NCBI RefSeq assembly: GCF_030150285.1
Contig: NZ_JASLGE010000023.1
Coordinates: forward strand, 1 to 64,000
Source: Pseudomonas sp.
GTDB lineage: Bacteria; Pseudomonadota; Gammaproteobacteria; Pseudomonadales; Pseudomonadaceae
DNA length: 64,000 bases
Reading direction: 5' to 3'
Part shown: one piece after another, positions 34,681 through 42,997 of the stretch
How the letters are laid out: each line of letters opens with the position of its first letter
How positions within the stretch are numbered: position 1 is the stretch's first letter
Notes under the pieces: model-generated
Database searches by the model: none
Seen by the model: the letters and a program-made list of their open reading frames with translations, nothing else
What the model was told of the DNA's origin: nothing
Made by a program: the position numbers and the translations under genes

Positions 34681-34887
34681 TAGTGACTCATGACTCATGC
34701 ACTGAAGCAGCAGCTGTGACGAAGGCAGTGCGGGCAGGTGGTTCAAGGACAGTTTTCGTCACCAGCGATTGATCGACGTTGCGCAGCCAGAAGACGGCTG
34801 ACGAAGCGTTACAAAGCCAGACACTGCGCATAGACTTGAGCCGGGTTTGTTTTCCTGGGGCAAGTCCACCAATTCGGGAGAAGTTTC

Positions 34888-35226
34888 ATGAAGCTAGTCA
34901 CCGCCATTATCAAGCCGTTCAAGTTAGACGACGTGCGCGAGTCGCTGTCCGAGATCGGCGTTCAAGGCATTACTGTAACTGAGGTCAAAGGCTTCGGCCG
35001 GCAGAAGGGTCACACCGAGCTGTACCGCGGCGCGGAATACGTGGTCGATTTCCTGCCAAAAGTGAAGATTGATGTCGCCATTGACGACAAAGATCTGGAT
35101 CGGGTTATCGAGGCGATAACCAAGGCTGCCAACACCGGCAAAATCGGTGACGGCAAGATTTTTGTAGTGAATCTGGAACAGGCTATTCGCATCCGTACCG
35201 GCGAAACCGATACCGACGCAATCTAA
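34888..35226 (+). CDS. glnK: Nitrogen regulatory protein P-II (GlnK)
   Basis: This 112-residue PII protein has the uridylylated Tyr51 in the T-loop (YRGAEYVVDF), the start MKLVTAIIKPFKLDDVRE, and the B/C-loop segment TGKIGDGKIFV. GlnK binds AmtB and reports glutamine and 2-oxoglutarate status to NtrB and GlnE. The spacing of 34 bp to amtB shows the standard glnK-amtB operon. Expression is expected to depend on NtrC and sigma54. Confidence 0.96.
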   Translation: MKLVTAIIKPFKLDDVRESLSEIGVQGITVTEVKGFGRQKGHTELYRGAEYVVDFLPKVKIDVAIDDKDLDRVIEAITKAANTGKIGDGKIFVVNLEQAIRIRTGETDTDAI

Positions 35227-35260
35227 GCCGCCAAACCCCAACGCCCCAGGAGAAAACACT

Positions 35261-36598
35261 ATGACTCTGCGTAAATTCGCAGGGCTCGGAGCCCTGCTGT
35301 CCGTCGTAATGCCTGGCCTGGCCATGGCGGCAGACGGAGCAGCTGCTCCAGTCCTCAACTCCGGCGACACCGCCTGGATGCTGACCGCCACCGCGCTGGT
35401 GCTGTTTATGACCATTCCCGGCCTGGCGCTGTTCTATGGCGGCATGGTTCGCTCCAAAAACCTTCTTTCTGTGATGATGCAGTGCTTCGCCATCACCGGT
35501 CTTATCAGCATCCTGTGGGTCATCTATGGCTACAGCATTACATTCGACACCACCGGCATGGAGCAAGGCGTCACCAACTTCAATTCGTTTATCGGCGGCT
35601 TCTCCAAGGCCTTCCTGGCGGGCGTCACCCCGGACAGCCTGACCTCATCGACGGCGCTGTTCCCGGAAGCGGTGTTCATCACCTTCCAGATGACGTTTGC
35701 CATCATTACCCCGGCCCTGATCGTCGGTGCTTTCGCAGAGCGCATGAAGTTTTCCGCCATGCTGATCTTCATGGGCGTCTGGTTCACGCTGGTCTATGCC
35801 CCGATCGCGCACATGGTGTGGAGCGGCGACGGCGGCCTGATGTGGGACTGGGGCGTACTGGACTTCGCGGGCGGCACCGTGGTGCACATTAACGCCGGTA
35901 TTGCAGGCCTGGTGGCGTGCATCGTGCTGGGCAAGCGTAAAGGCTACCCGACCACCCCGATGGCCCCTCATAACCTGGGTTACACCCTGGTAGGTGCCGC
36001 CATGCTGTGGATCGGCTGGTTCGGCTTCAACGCCGGCTCCGCCGCCGCCGCCAATGGCACCGCCGGTATGGCCATGCTGGTGACTCAAATCGCCACCGCC
36101 GCCGCCGCGCTGGGCTGGATGTTTGCCGAATGGATCACCCACGGCAAGCCGAGCGCACTGGGCATCGCGTCCGGTGTGGTCGCGGGCCTGGTGGCCATCA
36201 CTCCGGCGGCCGGTACCGTGGGCCCAATGGGTGCCATCGTGATCGGCCTGGCGTCGGGCGTTATCTGCTTCCTGTGTGCCACCAGCCTCAAGCGCAAACT
36301 GGGCTATGACGACTCGCTGGATGCGTTTGGTGTGCATGGTGTGGGCGGTATCGTCGGCGCAATCCTGACCGGCGTATTCGCCGCGCCGGTGCTGGGCGGC
36401 TTCGGTACCGTGACCGATATCGGCACCCAGGTCTGGATTCAGTTCAAAGGGGTCGCATTCACCGTGATCTATACCGCGGTTGTGACCTTTATCATTCTCA
36501 AAGTACTGGACGCCTTGATGGGCCTGCGTGTAGCCGAAGAGGAAGAGGCGGTTGGCCTCGACCTGGCACAGCACAACGAGCGCGGCTACAACCTGTAA
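35261..36598 (+). CDS. amtB: Ammonium transporter
   Basis: This 445-residue polytopic protein has a cleavable signal peptide (MTLRKFAGLGALLSVVMPGL, cut after AMAA) and eleven transmembrane segments, as in other Amt proteins. Conserved pore residues include the twin histidines in the HNLGY and DAFGVHGVGG regions. It imports ammonium as a trimer and is plugged by GlnK, encoded just upstream. The normal length and terminator at 36608 complete the unit. Confidence 0.96.
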   Translation: MTLRKFAGLGALLSVVMPGLAMAADGAAAPVLNSGDTAWMLTATALVLFMTIPGLALFYGGMVRSKNLLSVMMQCFAITGLISILWVIYGYSITFDTTGMEQGVTNFNSFIGGFSKAFLAGVTPDSLTSSTALFPEAVFITFQMTFAIITPALIVGAFAERMKFSAMLIFMGVWFTLVYAPIAHMVWSGDGGLMWDWGVLDFAGGTVVHINAGIAGLVACIVLGKRKGYPTTPMAPHNLGYTLVGAAMLWIGWFGFNAGSAAAANGTAGMAMLVTQIATAAAALGWMFAEWITHGKPSALGIASGVVAGLVAITPAAGTVGPMGAIVIGLASGVICFLCATSLKRKLGYDDSLDAFGVHGVGGIVGAILTGVFAAPVLGGFGTVTDIGTQVWIQFKGVAFTVIYTAVVTFIILKVLDALMGLRVAEEEEAVGLDLAQHNERGYNL

Positions 36599-36607
36599 TC
36601 GCCCAGT

Positions 36608-36639
36608 AAAAAAATACCCGGTTTGCCGGGTATTTTTTT
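36608..36639 (+). terminator. Terminator of glnK-amtB
   Basis: AAAAAAATACCCGG, a 4-nt loop and CCGGGTATTTTTTT form a long symmetric stem that should work in both directions. Confidence 0.95.
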
Positions 36640-37063
36640 GTCTGAAATGTAGCGATATTCTCTGCAATAGAATGAAAATTCCCACGCCTGCTGGAAAAGA
36701 TCCGATCTACGATTAATGATGGGGTGAACGCTTACAGTACAACTCGACTATTAGCTGCTTTGCTTTTTTCTTCAGCACGCTAGAATGCGCGCCGAAGGGG
36801 GCAAAACGACACCCCGAATACGACGAAAACAGGGAAGATCTCCCGACGTTTTCAAGGCCAGCGTACCGAACGACACGTTGGGCACCTGGCAGTGTTATAG
36901 CGCGAGCAACGTGAAACACATGGCGCTCGCAAAGCCCTCAACGCTTAATGGGCGAAGAGGCGTAAGACCGGGGTCAACCTGGCGACTTTTTCACCAGTGG
37001 CAATCGACAGTGGTCGCAACTGGTCTATAACTAATCTGCTTTACGCAAGTCATGGGGTAGAAC
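36640..37063. other. Long region before sutA without a recognisable gene
   Basis: This 424-bp stretch between the amtB terminator and sutA holds no convincing ORF; the longest, 36785-37030 on the plus strand, has no coding pattern or family. A possible promoter has TTTGCT at 36759 and TAGAAT at 36781. If used, it gives sutA a leader of about 270 nt. A small RNA or translational control region is possible. Confidence 0.5.
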
Positions 37064-37390
37064 ATGAGCGACGACGATCTGGAAAATGATGACCTCGAAG
37101 TAGGTGACGACGACGAATCCGAAGAAGGTCTTGAGACTGCAGCCGATGACGTGGCTGACGACGATGGTGGCGATGATGCCCCGGCCCCTGCGGCCAAGGG
37201 TAAATCCAAGTCAGCGGTGTCGGTTGACGAGTTGCCAAGCGTAGAAGCCAAAAACAAGGAGCGTGATGCTCTGGCTCGTGCGATGGAAGAGTTTTTGTCC
37301 AAAGGCGGCAAGGTGCAGGAAGTTGAGGCTAATGTGGTGGCTGATCCGCCCAAAAAGCCTGACAACAAATATGGCAGCCGCCCTATCTAA
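37064..37390 (+). CDS. sutA: RNA polymerase-binding regulator SutA
   Basis: This 108-residue protein has a highly acidic, disordered N-terminal tail of about 45 residues (SDDDLENDDLEVGDDDESEE), a central helix KNKERDALARAMEEFL, and the C-terminal tail VADPPKKPDNKYGSRPI. This matches SutA of P. aeruginosa, which binds RNA polymerase and supports transcription of housekeeping and ribosomal genes in slow-growing cells. It is found only in pseudomonads and relatives. It is monocistronic, with its own terminator and a long upstream region. Confidence 0.9.
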   Translation: MSDDDLENDDLEVGDDDESEEGLETAADDVADDDGGDDAPAPAAKGKSKSAVSVDELPSVEAKNKERDALARAMEEFLSKGGKVQEVEANVVADPPKKPDNKYGSRPI

Positions 37391-37410
37391 GGGCTGTTGT
37401 TAGCAGTTGG

Positions 37411-37439
37411 AAAAACCCGCCGTCGCTGCGGGTTTTTTT
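37411..37439 (+). terminator. Terminator of sutA
   Basis: AAAAACCCGC, a 7-nt loop and GCGGGTTTTTTT form a canonical intrinsic terminator 20 bp after the sutA stop. Confidence 0.93.
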
Positions 37440-37481
37440 GTGGCCCGTACCGCCTCGCTCTTCGCCAGCGATACAACATCT

Positions 37482-37525
37482 TGCAGGAGCGAGCTTGCTC
37501 GCGATCTTTTGATCTTTAAAAGAGC
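37482..37525. repeat. REP element
   Basis: GCAGGAGCGAGCTTGCTCGC followed by GATCTTTTGATC matches the REP family at 8199 and 17125. It lies between the sutA terminator and the convergent HAD gene. Confidence 0.8.
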
Positions 37526-37533
37526 GATGGCTT

Positions 37534-38223
37534 TCAGCTCAGGCGCTTCAATACCGCAGGCAGTTCGCTCAAGCAGCCAATTTCAGCATCCGGTGCCTTG
37601 TCGCCCTCCCACTGTTTTCCGCCGGGGTTGAACCACACGGCGCGTAAGCCCGCTTGCTGAGCACCCGCAATGTCATCTCTGGGGTGGTCACCTATATGCA
37701 CCGTTGCCTGGGCCTGAGCCTCACCGCGCAACAACGCTTCGTGAAACAGCCGCGCATCCGGCTTGGCCACCCCAATGTCTTCGGCACACAGCACAAAGGC
37801 AAAGTGATGCCCCAGCCCAATGCGGTGCACATCAGCGTTGCCATTCGTGACCACGCCCAACGCGTAGTCACGGGCCAATGCAGCCAGGGTCGGCTCGGCC
37901 TGTGGAAATACGTCGAGTACGTGGCGTGCCTCGATAAAGGCTTCAAACGCGTCACGGGCCATCACCTGCGCATTGTCGTACCCCGCGTCCTGCAACATCT
38001 GCTGCAATATCTGGAGGCGCAAGGCGCTGATGCGGTGCTTGAGGCCCGGCATTTGGACCAGCACCCGCTCGCGGATGGCCTGATACTGCGCCGCCTCAAT
38101 ACCCCCCAAGCGTGATGCGTTTTGGCTCAACCAGTCGCGCAACACCTGCTCGGCTTTGACAATCACCGGCGCGGTGTCCCACAACGTATCGTCGAGGTCG
38201 AAGGTAATCAGCTCGATTGTCAT
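37534..38223 (-). CDS. HAD-superfamily hydrolase, YigB-like
   Basis: This 229-residue phosphatase starts MTIELITFDLDDTLWDT, the DxDDT motif of HAD enzymes with nucleophile Asp9. Later motifs are VVTNGNADVH (Thr/Asn motif II), and VHIGDHPRDDIAGAQQAGLRAVW (acidic motif IV). YigB in E. coli dephosphorylates FMN and related small phosphates, and lies beside xerC there too. Its first bases overlap the xerC stop, so it ends the lptM-lysA-dapF-DUF484-xerC-HAD operon. Confidence 0.9.
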   Translation of the reverse strand: MTIELITFDLDDTLWDTAPVIVKAEQVLRDWLSQNASRLGGIEAAQYQAIRERVLVQMPGLKHRISALRLQILQQMLQDAGYDNAQVMARDAFEAFIEARHVLDVFPQAEPTLAALARDYALGVVTNGNADVHRIGLGHHFAFVLCAEDIGVAKPDARLFHEALLRGEAQAQATVHIGDHPRDDIAGAQQAGLRAVWFNPGGKQWEGDKAPDAEIGCLSELPAVLKRLS

Positions 38224-39116
38224 TCACTGTCCTTACTGCGTTTGGCCCGTGGGTGGGCGCTGTCATAGACCGATGCCAGATGCTGGAAATCCAGATGGGT
38301 GTAGATTTGCGTGGTTTTGATGTCCGCGTGCCCCAGCAACTCCTGCACGGCACGCAAGTCCTGGGAGGACTCCAGCAGGTGGCTGGCGAAGGAGTGCCGC
38401 AACATGTGCGGGTGCAGGTTCTGACCCAACTCACGTTCGCCGGCGGCCTTGACCCGCAGTTGAATCGCCCGCGCCCCCAGGCGTTTGCCCCGCTGGCTGA
38501 CGAAAACAGCGTCATCCTGCGGGTTAGCCAGTGCCCGTAGCGCCAGCCAGGTGTGCAACGCCTCGCGCGCCTTTTGACCCACCGGCAACACACGGGTTTT
38601 ACTGCCCTTGCCGAGCACTTGCACCAGCCCATCGGCCAAATCCAGTTGCTGCAGATTTAACCCCGTCAGCTCAGACAAACGCAGCCCGGAAGAATAAAAC
38701 AGTTCCAGAATCGCCTGATCACGCTGGGCCAAAAAGTCGTCTTCAACCGCCCCCTCCAGTAACTGCAAGGCACGGTCGGTGTCCAGGGTTTTGGGGAGCC
38801 GTCGCTCGCCTTTGGGCGGAGCCAAGCCGTTGGCCGGGTCGTGATCGCACAGGCCTTCGCGGTTGAGGTAACGGTAGAGGCCGCGCACAGCCGACAGCAA
38901 ACGCGCAATGCTGCGCGAAGACTGACCTTGCTGATGCAGGCGCGCCACCAGGTGGCGCATGCGCTGGATATCCAGTGCCGTCCAATCAGGGATTGCAGCT
39001 TTGATGCAGAAGGCCAGTACTTTGTTCAGGTCGCGACGATAGGCCTCTAGCGTATGGGCCGACACTTGGCGCTCACTGCGCAGGTGAGCGCAGTAAGCGT
39101 CCAGTTGCCGTTCCAT
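38220..39116 (-). CDS. xerC: Site-specific tyrosine recombinase XerC
   Basis: This 298-residue enzyme resolves chromosome dimers at dif together with XerD. It has an N-terminal SAM-like core-binding domain and a catalytic domain with Arg in SSGLRLSELTGL, HMLRHSFASHLLES (His-x2-Arg), the second His in LLGHADIKTTQ and the Tyr nucleophile in IYTHLDFQHL. The protein is called Sss in P. aeruginosa. It starts 2 bp after the DUF484 gene, in the conserved dapF-DUF484-xerC order. Confidence 0.95.
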   Translation of the reverse strand: MERQLDAYCAHLRSERQVSAHTLEAYRRDLNKVLAFCIKAAIPDWTALDIQRMRHLVARLHQQGQSSRSIARLLSAVRGLYRYLNREGLCDHDPANGLAPPKGERRLPKTLDTDRALQLLEGAVEDDFLAQRDQAILELFYSSGLRLSELTGLNLQQLDLADGLVQVLGKGSKTRVLPVGQKAREALHTWLALRALANPQDDAVFVSQRGKRLGARAIQLRVKAAGERELGQNLHPHMLRHSFASHLLESSQDLRAVQELLGHADIKTTQIYTHLDFQHLASVYDSAHPRAKRSKDSE

Positions 39117-39118
39117 TT

Positions 39119-39835
39119 TTAGCGCACCGAGCGCAGAGCGCCGGTAAAGCGGGGCAGCGTGCGGCCCAAGACTTCAGCAATGTAATTGAGAAACAACGTA
39201 CCGACCGCGCTCTTGTAGTGCTGAGGGTCTCGGCTGGCCACGGCCAAAACACCGTGCAGCCCCAAGTGATTGAGGGTGACGACCGCCGTTGAACCAATCT
39301 GCTTGCGCTGCTCTTCGCCAAACAAAAAGTCCAGCTCATGCTCGCGCAGGCTTCCGCTGACGGCTTTGCCTTCGCTCAGCAAGCCACCCAGGGCACGCTG
39401 GGCATCGGCACTGTTGACCCAGCGGCCCACCGGCATCGGGTTGTCCCCAAACAACACCAGGCTGACGAAGGGCACCTGAAAGTCCTGACGCAGGCTGTCT
39501 TCAACGGCGATCACCAACTCATCAAGGCTGGTGGCATCCATCAACGCCAGATTCAGGCGGCGGGTCTTTTCAAACAGGCGGTCATTGTCACGGGCCACGT
39601 CCATCAGTTGTGACAAGCGATGGCGCATCTCGATATTTCGCCCGCGCAACAGCTCCAGCTGGCGCTCCACCAGCGACACTGCCGCGCCGCGCTGGTGCGG
39701 AATGCGCAACGCCAACAACAGCTCGTCGTGCTGGCTGAAGAAATCCGGATGCGCCTCAAGATAAGCCGCCACGGCCGCAGCCTCGGGGTTTTGAGCACAG
39801 GTTTTGAGGTCTGCAGACTGCGGCTGATCGGTCAT
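39119..39835 (-). CDS. DUF484-family (GAF-like) protein
   Basis: This 238-residue protein starts at ATG 39835 (MTDQPQSADLK); GTG 39844 is possible. It has an N-terminal DUF484 helix (AAVAAYLEAHPDFFSQHDEL), a coiled coil (RGRNIEMRHRLSQLMDVARD) and a GAF-like domain, ending with LGLHGVLAVASRDPQHYKSA. DUF484 proteins are always linked to dapF and xerC in gammaproteobacteria but have no proven function. It starts about 14 bp after the dapF stop, implying co-translation. Confidence 0.9.
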   Translation of the reverse strand: MTDQPQSADLKTCAQNPEAAAVAAYLEAHPDFFSQHDELLLALRIPHQRGAAVSLVERQLELLRGRNIEMRHRLSQLMDVARDNDRLFEKTRRLNLALMDATSLDELVIAVEDSLRQDFQVPFVSLVLFGDNPMPVGRWVNSADAQRALGGLLSEGKAVSGSLREHELDFLFGEEQRKQIGSTAVVTLNHLGLHGVLAVASRDPQHYKSAVGTLFLNYIAEVLGRTLPRFTGALRSVR

Positions 39836-39848
39836 CGTGGGCACTCAC

Positions 39849-40679
39849 TCATAAACGGACTTGTCCTTCGTAAACACGCATCGCCGGGCCGGTCATGATC
39901 ACCGAATGGCCTGGGCCGGCCCACTCGATGGACAAACGCCCGCCGGGCAGGTCGAGGATCAACGGTGAGTCCATCCAGCCTTGGCTGATGGCCGCGACCG
40001 CAGCCGCACAGGCACCGGTGCCGCAGGCCTGGGTTTCCCCGGCACCGCGCTCCCACACCCGCAGTTGCCCGCGCTGGCGGTCGACAACGTGCAGAAAGCC
40101 GACATTGACCCGCGCCGGAAAGCGCGGGTGATGTTCAATTTTTGGCCCCAGTTCATGCACCGGTGCCGCATTGATGTCATCCACGCGCAGCACGGCATGG
40201 GGGTTGCCCATGGACACGGCCGCCAGCTCAACCCGCTGGCCGTCGACATCCAGTTCGTAGCTCAGCGCCTGTTCGTCGGCCACAAACGGAATATCCGCCG
40301 GGTTCAAGCGTGGCGGGCCCATATCGACGCTGATCTGCCCATCGCTGCGCACAGTCAGCTCGATAATGCCGCTTTTGGTTTCGACCCTGATTTCACGCTT
40401 GGTGGTCAAACGCTTGTCGAGCACAAACCTCGCAAAACAGCGTGCGCCGTTGCCGCATTGCTCCACTTCAGAACCATCGGAGTTGAAGATCCGGTAACGG
40501 AAATCCACTTCCGGGTTGCTCGGCGCTTCAACGATCAATAATTGATCAAAGCCCACGCCCGTGTGCCGGTCGCCCCATTGTTTAGCGTGCTTGGGCAAGA
40601 TATGCGCATGCTGGCTGACCAGGTCAAGCACCATAAAGTCATTGCCCAGGCCGTGCATTTTAGTAAAACGCAGCAACAT
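39849..40679 (-). CDS. dapF: Diaminopimelate epimerase
   Basis: This 276-residue enzyme converts LL- to meso-diaminopimelate for lysine and peptidoglycan. It starts MLLRFTKMHGLGNDFMVLDL; the ORF extension to 40790 is in the lysA gene. The two catalytic cysteines are in EQCGNGARCFARFV and TQACGTGACAAAVAA. It lies 4 bp downstream of lysA, so the last two steps of lysine synthesis are co-expressed. Confidence 0.96.
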   Translation of the reverse strand: MLLRFTKMHGLGNDFMVLDLVSQHAHILPKHAKQWGDRHTGVGFDQLLIVEAPSNPEVDFRYRIFNSDGSEVEQCGNGARCFARFVLDKRLTTKREIRVETKSGIIELTVRSDGQISVDMGPPRLNPADIPFVADEQALSYELDVDGQRVELAAVSMGNPHAVLRVDDINAAPVHELGPKIEHHPRFPARVNVGFLHVVDRQRGQLRVWERGAGETQACGTGACAAAVAAISQGWMDSPLILDLPGGRLSIEWAGPGHSVIMTGPAMRVYEGQVRL

Positions 40680-40683
40680 GGGC

Positions 40684-41931
40684 TTACTCCGGCAGCAGGC
40701 TTTCGCCAGCAAACAGCTCAGCCACGGTTTCGCGACGACGCACTTCAAACGCTTGCTCGCCATCGACCAACACCTCAGCGGCGCGGCCACGGGTGTTGTA
40801 GTTCGAGCTCATGACAAAACCGTAGGCACCGGCCGAATGCACCGCCAGCAAATCGCCTTCGGCCAGCGCCAGCGAGCGGTCCTTGGCCAGGAAGTCACCG
40901 GTTTCACAGATCGGCCCAACGATATCGTAGAGGCGGGCTTCGGTGTCACGTGGGCGCACGGCGGTCACGTCCATCCAGGCCTGGTACAGCGCCGGGCGGA
41001 TCAAGTCGTTCATGGCCGCATCGACGATGGCGAAATCCTTGTGTTCGGTGTGCTTGAGGTACTCAACCTGAGTCAGCAGCACGCCCGCGTTTGCCACAAT
41101 GAAGCGGCCCGGCTCAAACACCAGCGCAAGGTCACGGCCTTCAATGCGCTCGCGCACGGCTTTGATGTAATCGCCCGCCAACGGCGGCTCTTCATCGCGA
41201 TAACGCACACCCAGGCCACCACCGAGGTCGATATGGCGCAGGTAAATGCCGCAGTCGATCAGACGATCGACCAGTGCCAGCAAGCGATCAAGCGCGTCAA
41301 TAAACGGTTCGAGGGTGGTCAGTTGCGAGCCGATGTGACAATCAACACCGACCACGTCGAGGTTCGGCAACTGCGCGGCGCGGATGTACACATCTTCGGC
41401 ATCAGCAATGGCGATACCGAACTTGTTTTCCTTGAGGCCTGTGGAAATGTACGGGTGGGTGCCCGCATCAACGTCCGGGTTGACCCGCAGTGAAACCGGC
41501 GCACGAACGCCCAGCTCCGCAGCCACGACCTGAAGGCGCTCCAGCTCGTCGGTGGACTCGACGTTGAAGCAATGCACGCCCACTTCCAACGCGCGACGCA
41601 TGTCGTCGCGGCTTTTGCCGACGCCGGAGAACACAATTTTATCCGCCGAGCCGCCAGCGGCCAGTACGCGTTCAAGTTCGCCACGGGACACAATGTCAAA
41701 ACCAGCGCCCAGGCGCGCCAGGACATTGAGCACCCCCAGGTTGGAGTTGGCCTTGACCGCAAAACACACCAGGTGCGCCATGCCGCCCAGTGCATCAGCG
41801 TAAGCGTTGTATTGCGCCTCGATGTGCGCCCGAGAGTAGACGTACGTCGGCGTGCCAAAACGCTCGGCAATGGCCGTCAGCGCTACACCTTCGGCAAACA
41901 GCTCGCCGTCCCGGTAATTAAAAGCGTCCAT
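40684..41931 (-). CDS. lysA: Diaminopimelate decarboxylase
   Basis: This 415-residue PLP enzyme of fold type III makes lysine from meso-diaminopimelate. The PLP lysine is in CFAVKANSNLGVL, the His/Gly motif is LDVVGVDCHIGSQ, and the active-site Cys is in GPICETGDFLAKDR. EPGRFIVANAG is also conserved. It lies 9 bp after lptM and 4 bp before dapF. Length and sequence are typical for Pseudomonas. Confidence 0.96.
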   Translation of the reverse strand: MDAFNYRDGELFAEGVALTAIAERFGTPTYVYSRAHIEAQYNAYADALGGMAHLVCFAVKANSNLGVLNVLARLGAGFDIVSRGELERVLAAGGSADKIVFSGVGKSRDDMRRALEVGVHCFNVESTDELERLQVVAAELGVRAPVSLRVNPDVDAGTHPYISTGLKENKFGIAIADAEDVYIRAAQLPNLDVVGVDCHIGSQLTTLEPFIDALDRLLALVDRLIDCGIYLRHIDLGGGLGVRYRDEEPPLAGDYIKAVRERIEGRDLALVFEPGRFIVANAGVLLTQVEYLKHTEHKDFAIVDAAMNDLIRPALYQAWMDVTAVRPRDTEARLYDIVGPICETGDFLAKDRSLALAEGDLLAVHSAGAYGFVMSSNYNTRGRAAEVLVDGEQAFEVRRRETVAELFAGESLLPE

Positions 41932-41940
41932 GGTGTTCCC

Positions 41941-42090
41941 TTATTCGTGCTTGTGCGATTGCGACGACTTCGCTTGGTCTTCTGGGGATTGGCTGTGATC
42001 GGGCAGATACAGCGGTCCTTTTTGACCACAGGCAGAAACAAGGCAGGCGACCGCGACGAGCGCAGCAAGAGAAGAGATCAGGCGCTTCAT
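41941..42090 (-). CDS. lptM: LptM/LppL small outer-membrane lipoprotein
   Basis: This 49-residue protein starts MKRLISSLAALVAVACLVSA, with lipobox VSAC and the mature N-terminus CGQKGPLYLP. The CG-KGPLY(L)P motif is diagnostic of the YifL/LptM family, which helps LptD oxidative maturation in the lipopolysaccharide translocon. It opens the lysA-dapF operon, as in E. coli and P. aeruginosa (LppL). A ribosome site, GGATTTCGCC, precedes it weakly. Confidence 0.92.
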   Translation of the reverse strand: MKRLISSLAALVAVACLVSACGQKGPLYLPDHSQSPEDQAKSSQSHKHE

Positions 42091-42293
42091 GGCGAAATCC
42101 TTTGAAAAGCATTAATTGCGCCCGAGTATACCGAGCGCCTACCAGCTTGCCTATGCAGCAGACGGCTCGCACAAACTGACCTGTGCGGATAATCAGTAGT
42201 GGCCAGCCGTGCCTGGAACAGGGGTTTGCAATCGGCCTGGAGCGCCCGTATCTTGCGAGCTCCGAGCATGACTAGACATTACGAGGTTCCACC

Positions 42294-42626
42294 ATGAGTT
42301 TGACTGAAGCCCGTTTCCACGATCTGGTCGATGCAACCCAGGAAAACCTGGAAGACATCTTTGACGAATGTGATTTTGATGTCGATGTTGAAAACTCGGC
42401 CGGGATCCTGACGGTCAAGTTCGAGAATGGCAAAGCGCTGATCTTCAGCCGCCAAGCCCCCGTGCTGCAGCTCTGGCTCGCGGCCCCCAATGGCGGGTTC
42501 CACTTTGACTACGACGAGAAGCGCAGTTCGTGGAAATGCGACAAAACCGATGAACTGCTCTGCGAAATGGTTGCCCGCCTGACTTTGGAACATGCCGGTG
42601 CCGAGCTGGAATTTGACGAGATCTGA
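42294..42626 (+). CDS. cyaY: Frataxin-like iron-donor protein CyaY
   Basis: This 110-residue protein has the frataxin acidic ridge in helix 1 (EARFHDLVDATQENLEDIFD, ECDFDVDVEN) and the core strands WLAAPNGGFHFDY and LLCEMVARLTLE. Frataxins regulate iron-sulfur cluster assembly by binding IscS and iron. It is divergent from the lptM operon and 2 bp upstream of the DUF1289 gene, which is probably co-transcribed. Confidence 0.94.
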   Translation: MSLTEARFHDLVDATQENLEDIFDECDFDVDVENSAGILTVKFENGKALIFSRQAPVLQLWLAAPNGGFHFDYDEKRSSWKCDKTDELLCEMVARLTLEHAGAELEFDEI

Positions 42627-42628
42627 TT

Positions 42629-42835
42629 GTGACCACCCCTGCTAAACCTGCAAAACCGTTGTACAGCAACGTCAGCCCGGCGGTGCCGTCACCTTGCATC
42701 AGCACCTGCCGGCTGGATGAGCACAAGGTCTGCCTGGGCTGCTTTCGACACGTCGAAGACATCCGGGAGTGGCGCTCGGCAGACGACCAACGCCGCCGGG
42801 TAATTTGTGAACAGGCCCGGCAGCGCCAAGGCTGA
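42629..42835 (+). CDS. DUF1289 cysteine-containing protein
   Basis: This 68-residue protein starts with GTG two bases after cyaY. It has the family motif PCISTCRLDEHKVCLGCFRH, with four cysteines (C-x3-C-x8-C-x2-C) suited to binding zinc or an iron-sulfur cluster, then EIREW-type residues (HVEDIREWRSADD). Function is unknown; its place after cyaY suggests a role in iron-sulfur metabolism, which is only an inference. Confidence 0.85.
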   Translation: MTTPAKPAKPLYSNVSPAVPSPCISTCRLDEHKVCLGCFRHVEDIREWRSADDQRRRVICEQARQRQG

Positions 42836-42904
42836 AACAGCGGCAGGTGAGTGGGGCTCTGCCCGCCCCCCGGCTTGTGTATTTATTTCGCTGTGGTAGT
42901 GTCC

Positions 42905-42997
42905 GGGTTCGCCTCGCACTATCGAGGTTGGTCAAAACCCCGCCATTACCTGGCGGGGTTTTGCTTTTCCGTGCAGAAAAAAGGAGTCTGCCAGGTC
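42905..42997 (+). ncRNA. rnk leader RNA (Pseudomonas 5' UTR motif)
   Basis: Two stem-loops precede rnk: CCTCG-N6-CGAGG at 42912-42927, and an 11-bp stem AAAACCCCGCC / GGCGGGGTTTT at 42934-42962, then AAAAAAGGAG. The second stem ends in a T-containing run and may act as a terminator or attenuator. A structured leader upstream of rnk in pseudomonads is catalogued as a predicted regulatory motif. A promoter TTGTGT-N16-TAGTGT lies near 42875. Confidence 0.6.

Noticed and set aside
35645..36685. 346-residue minus-strand ORF
   Set aside because: It spans the amtB gene and its terminator in antisense and has low-complexity His/Gly/Asp composition.
36785..37030. Possible small gene before sutA
   Set aside because: No ribosome site, no family and no coding bias; treated as part of the gene-free upstream region.
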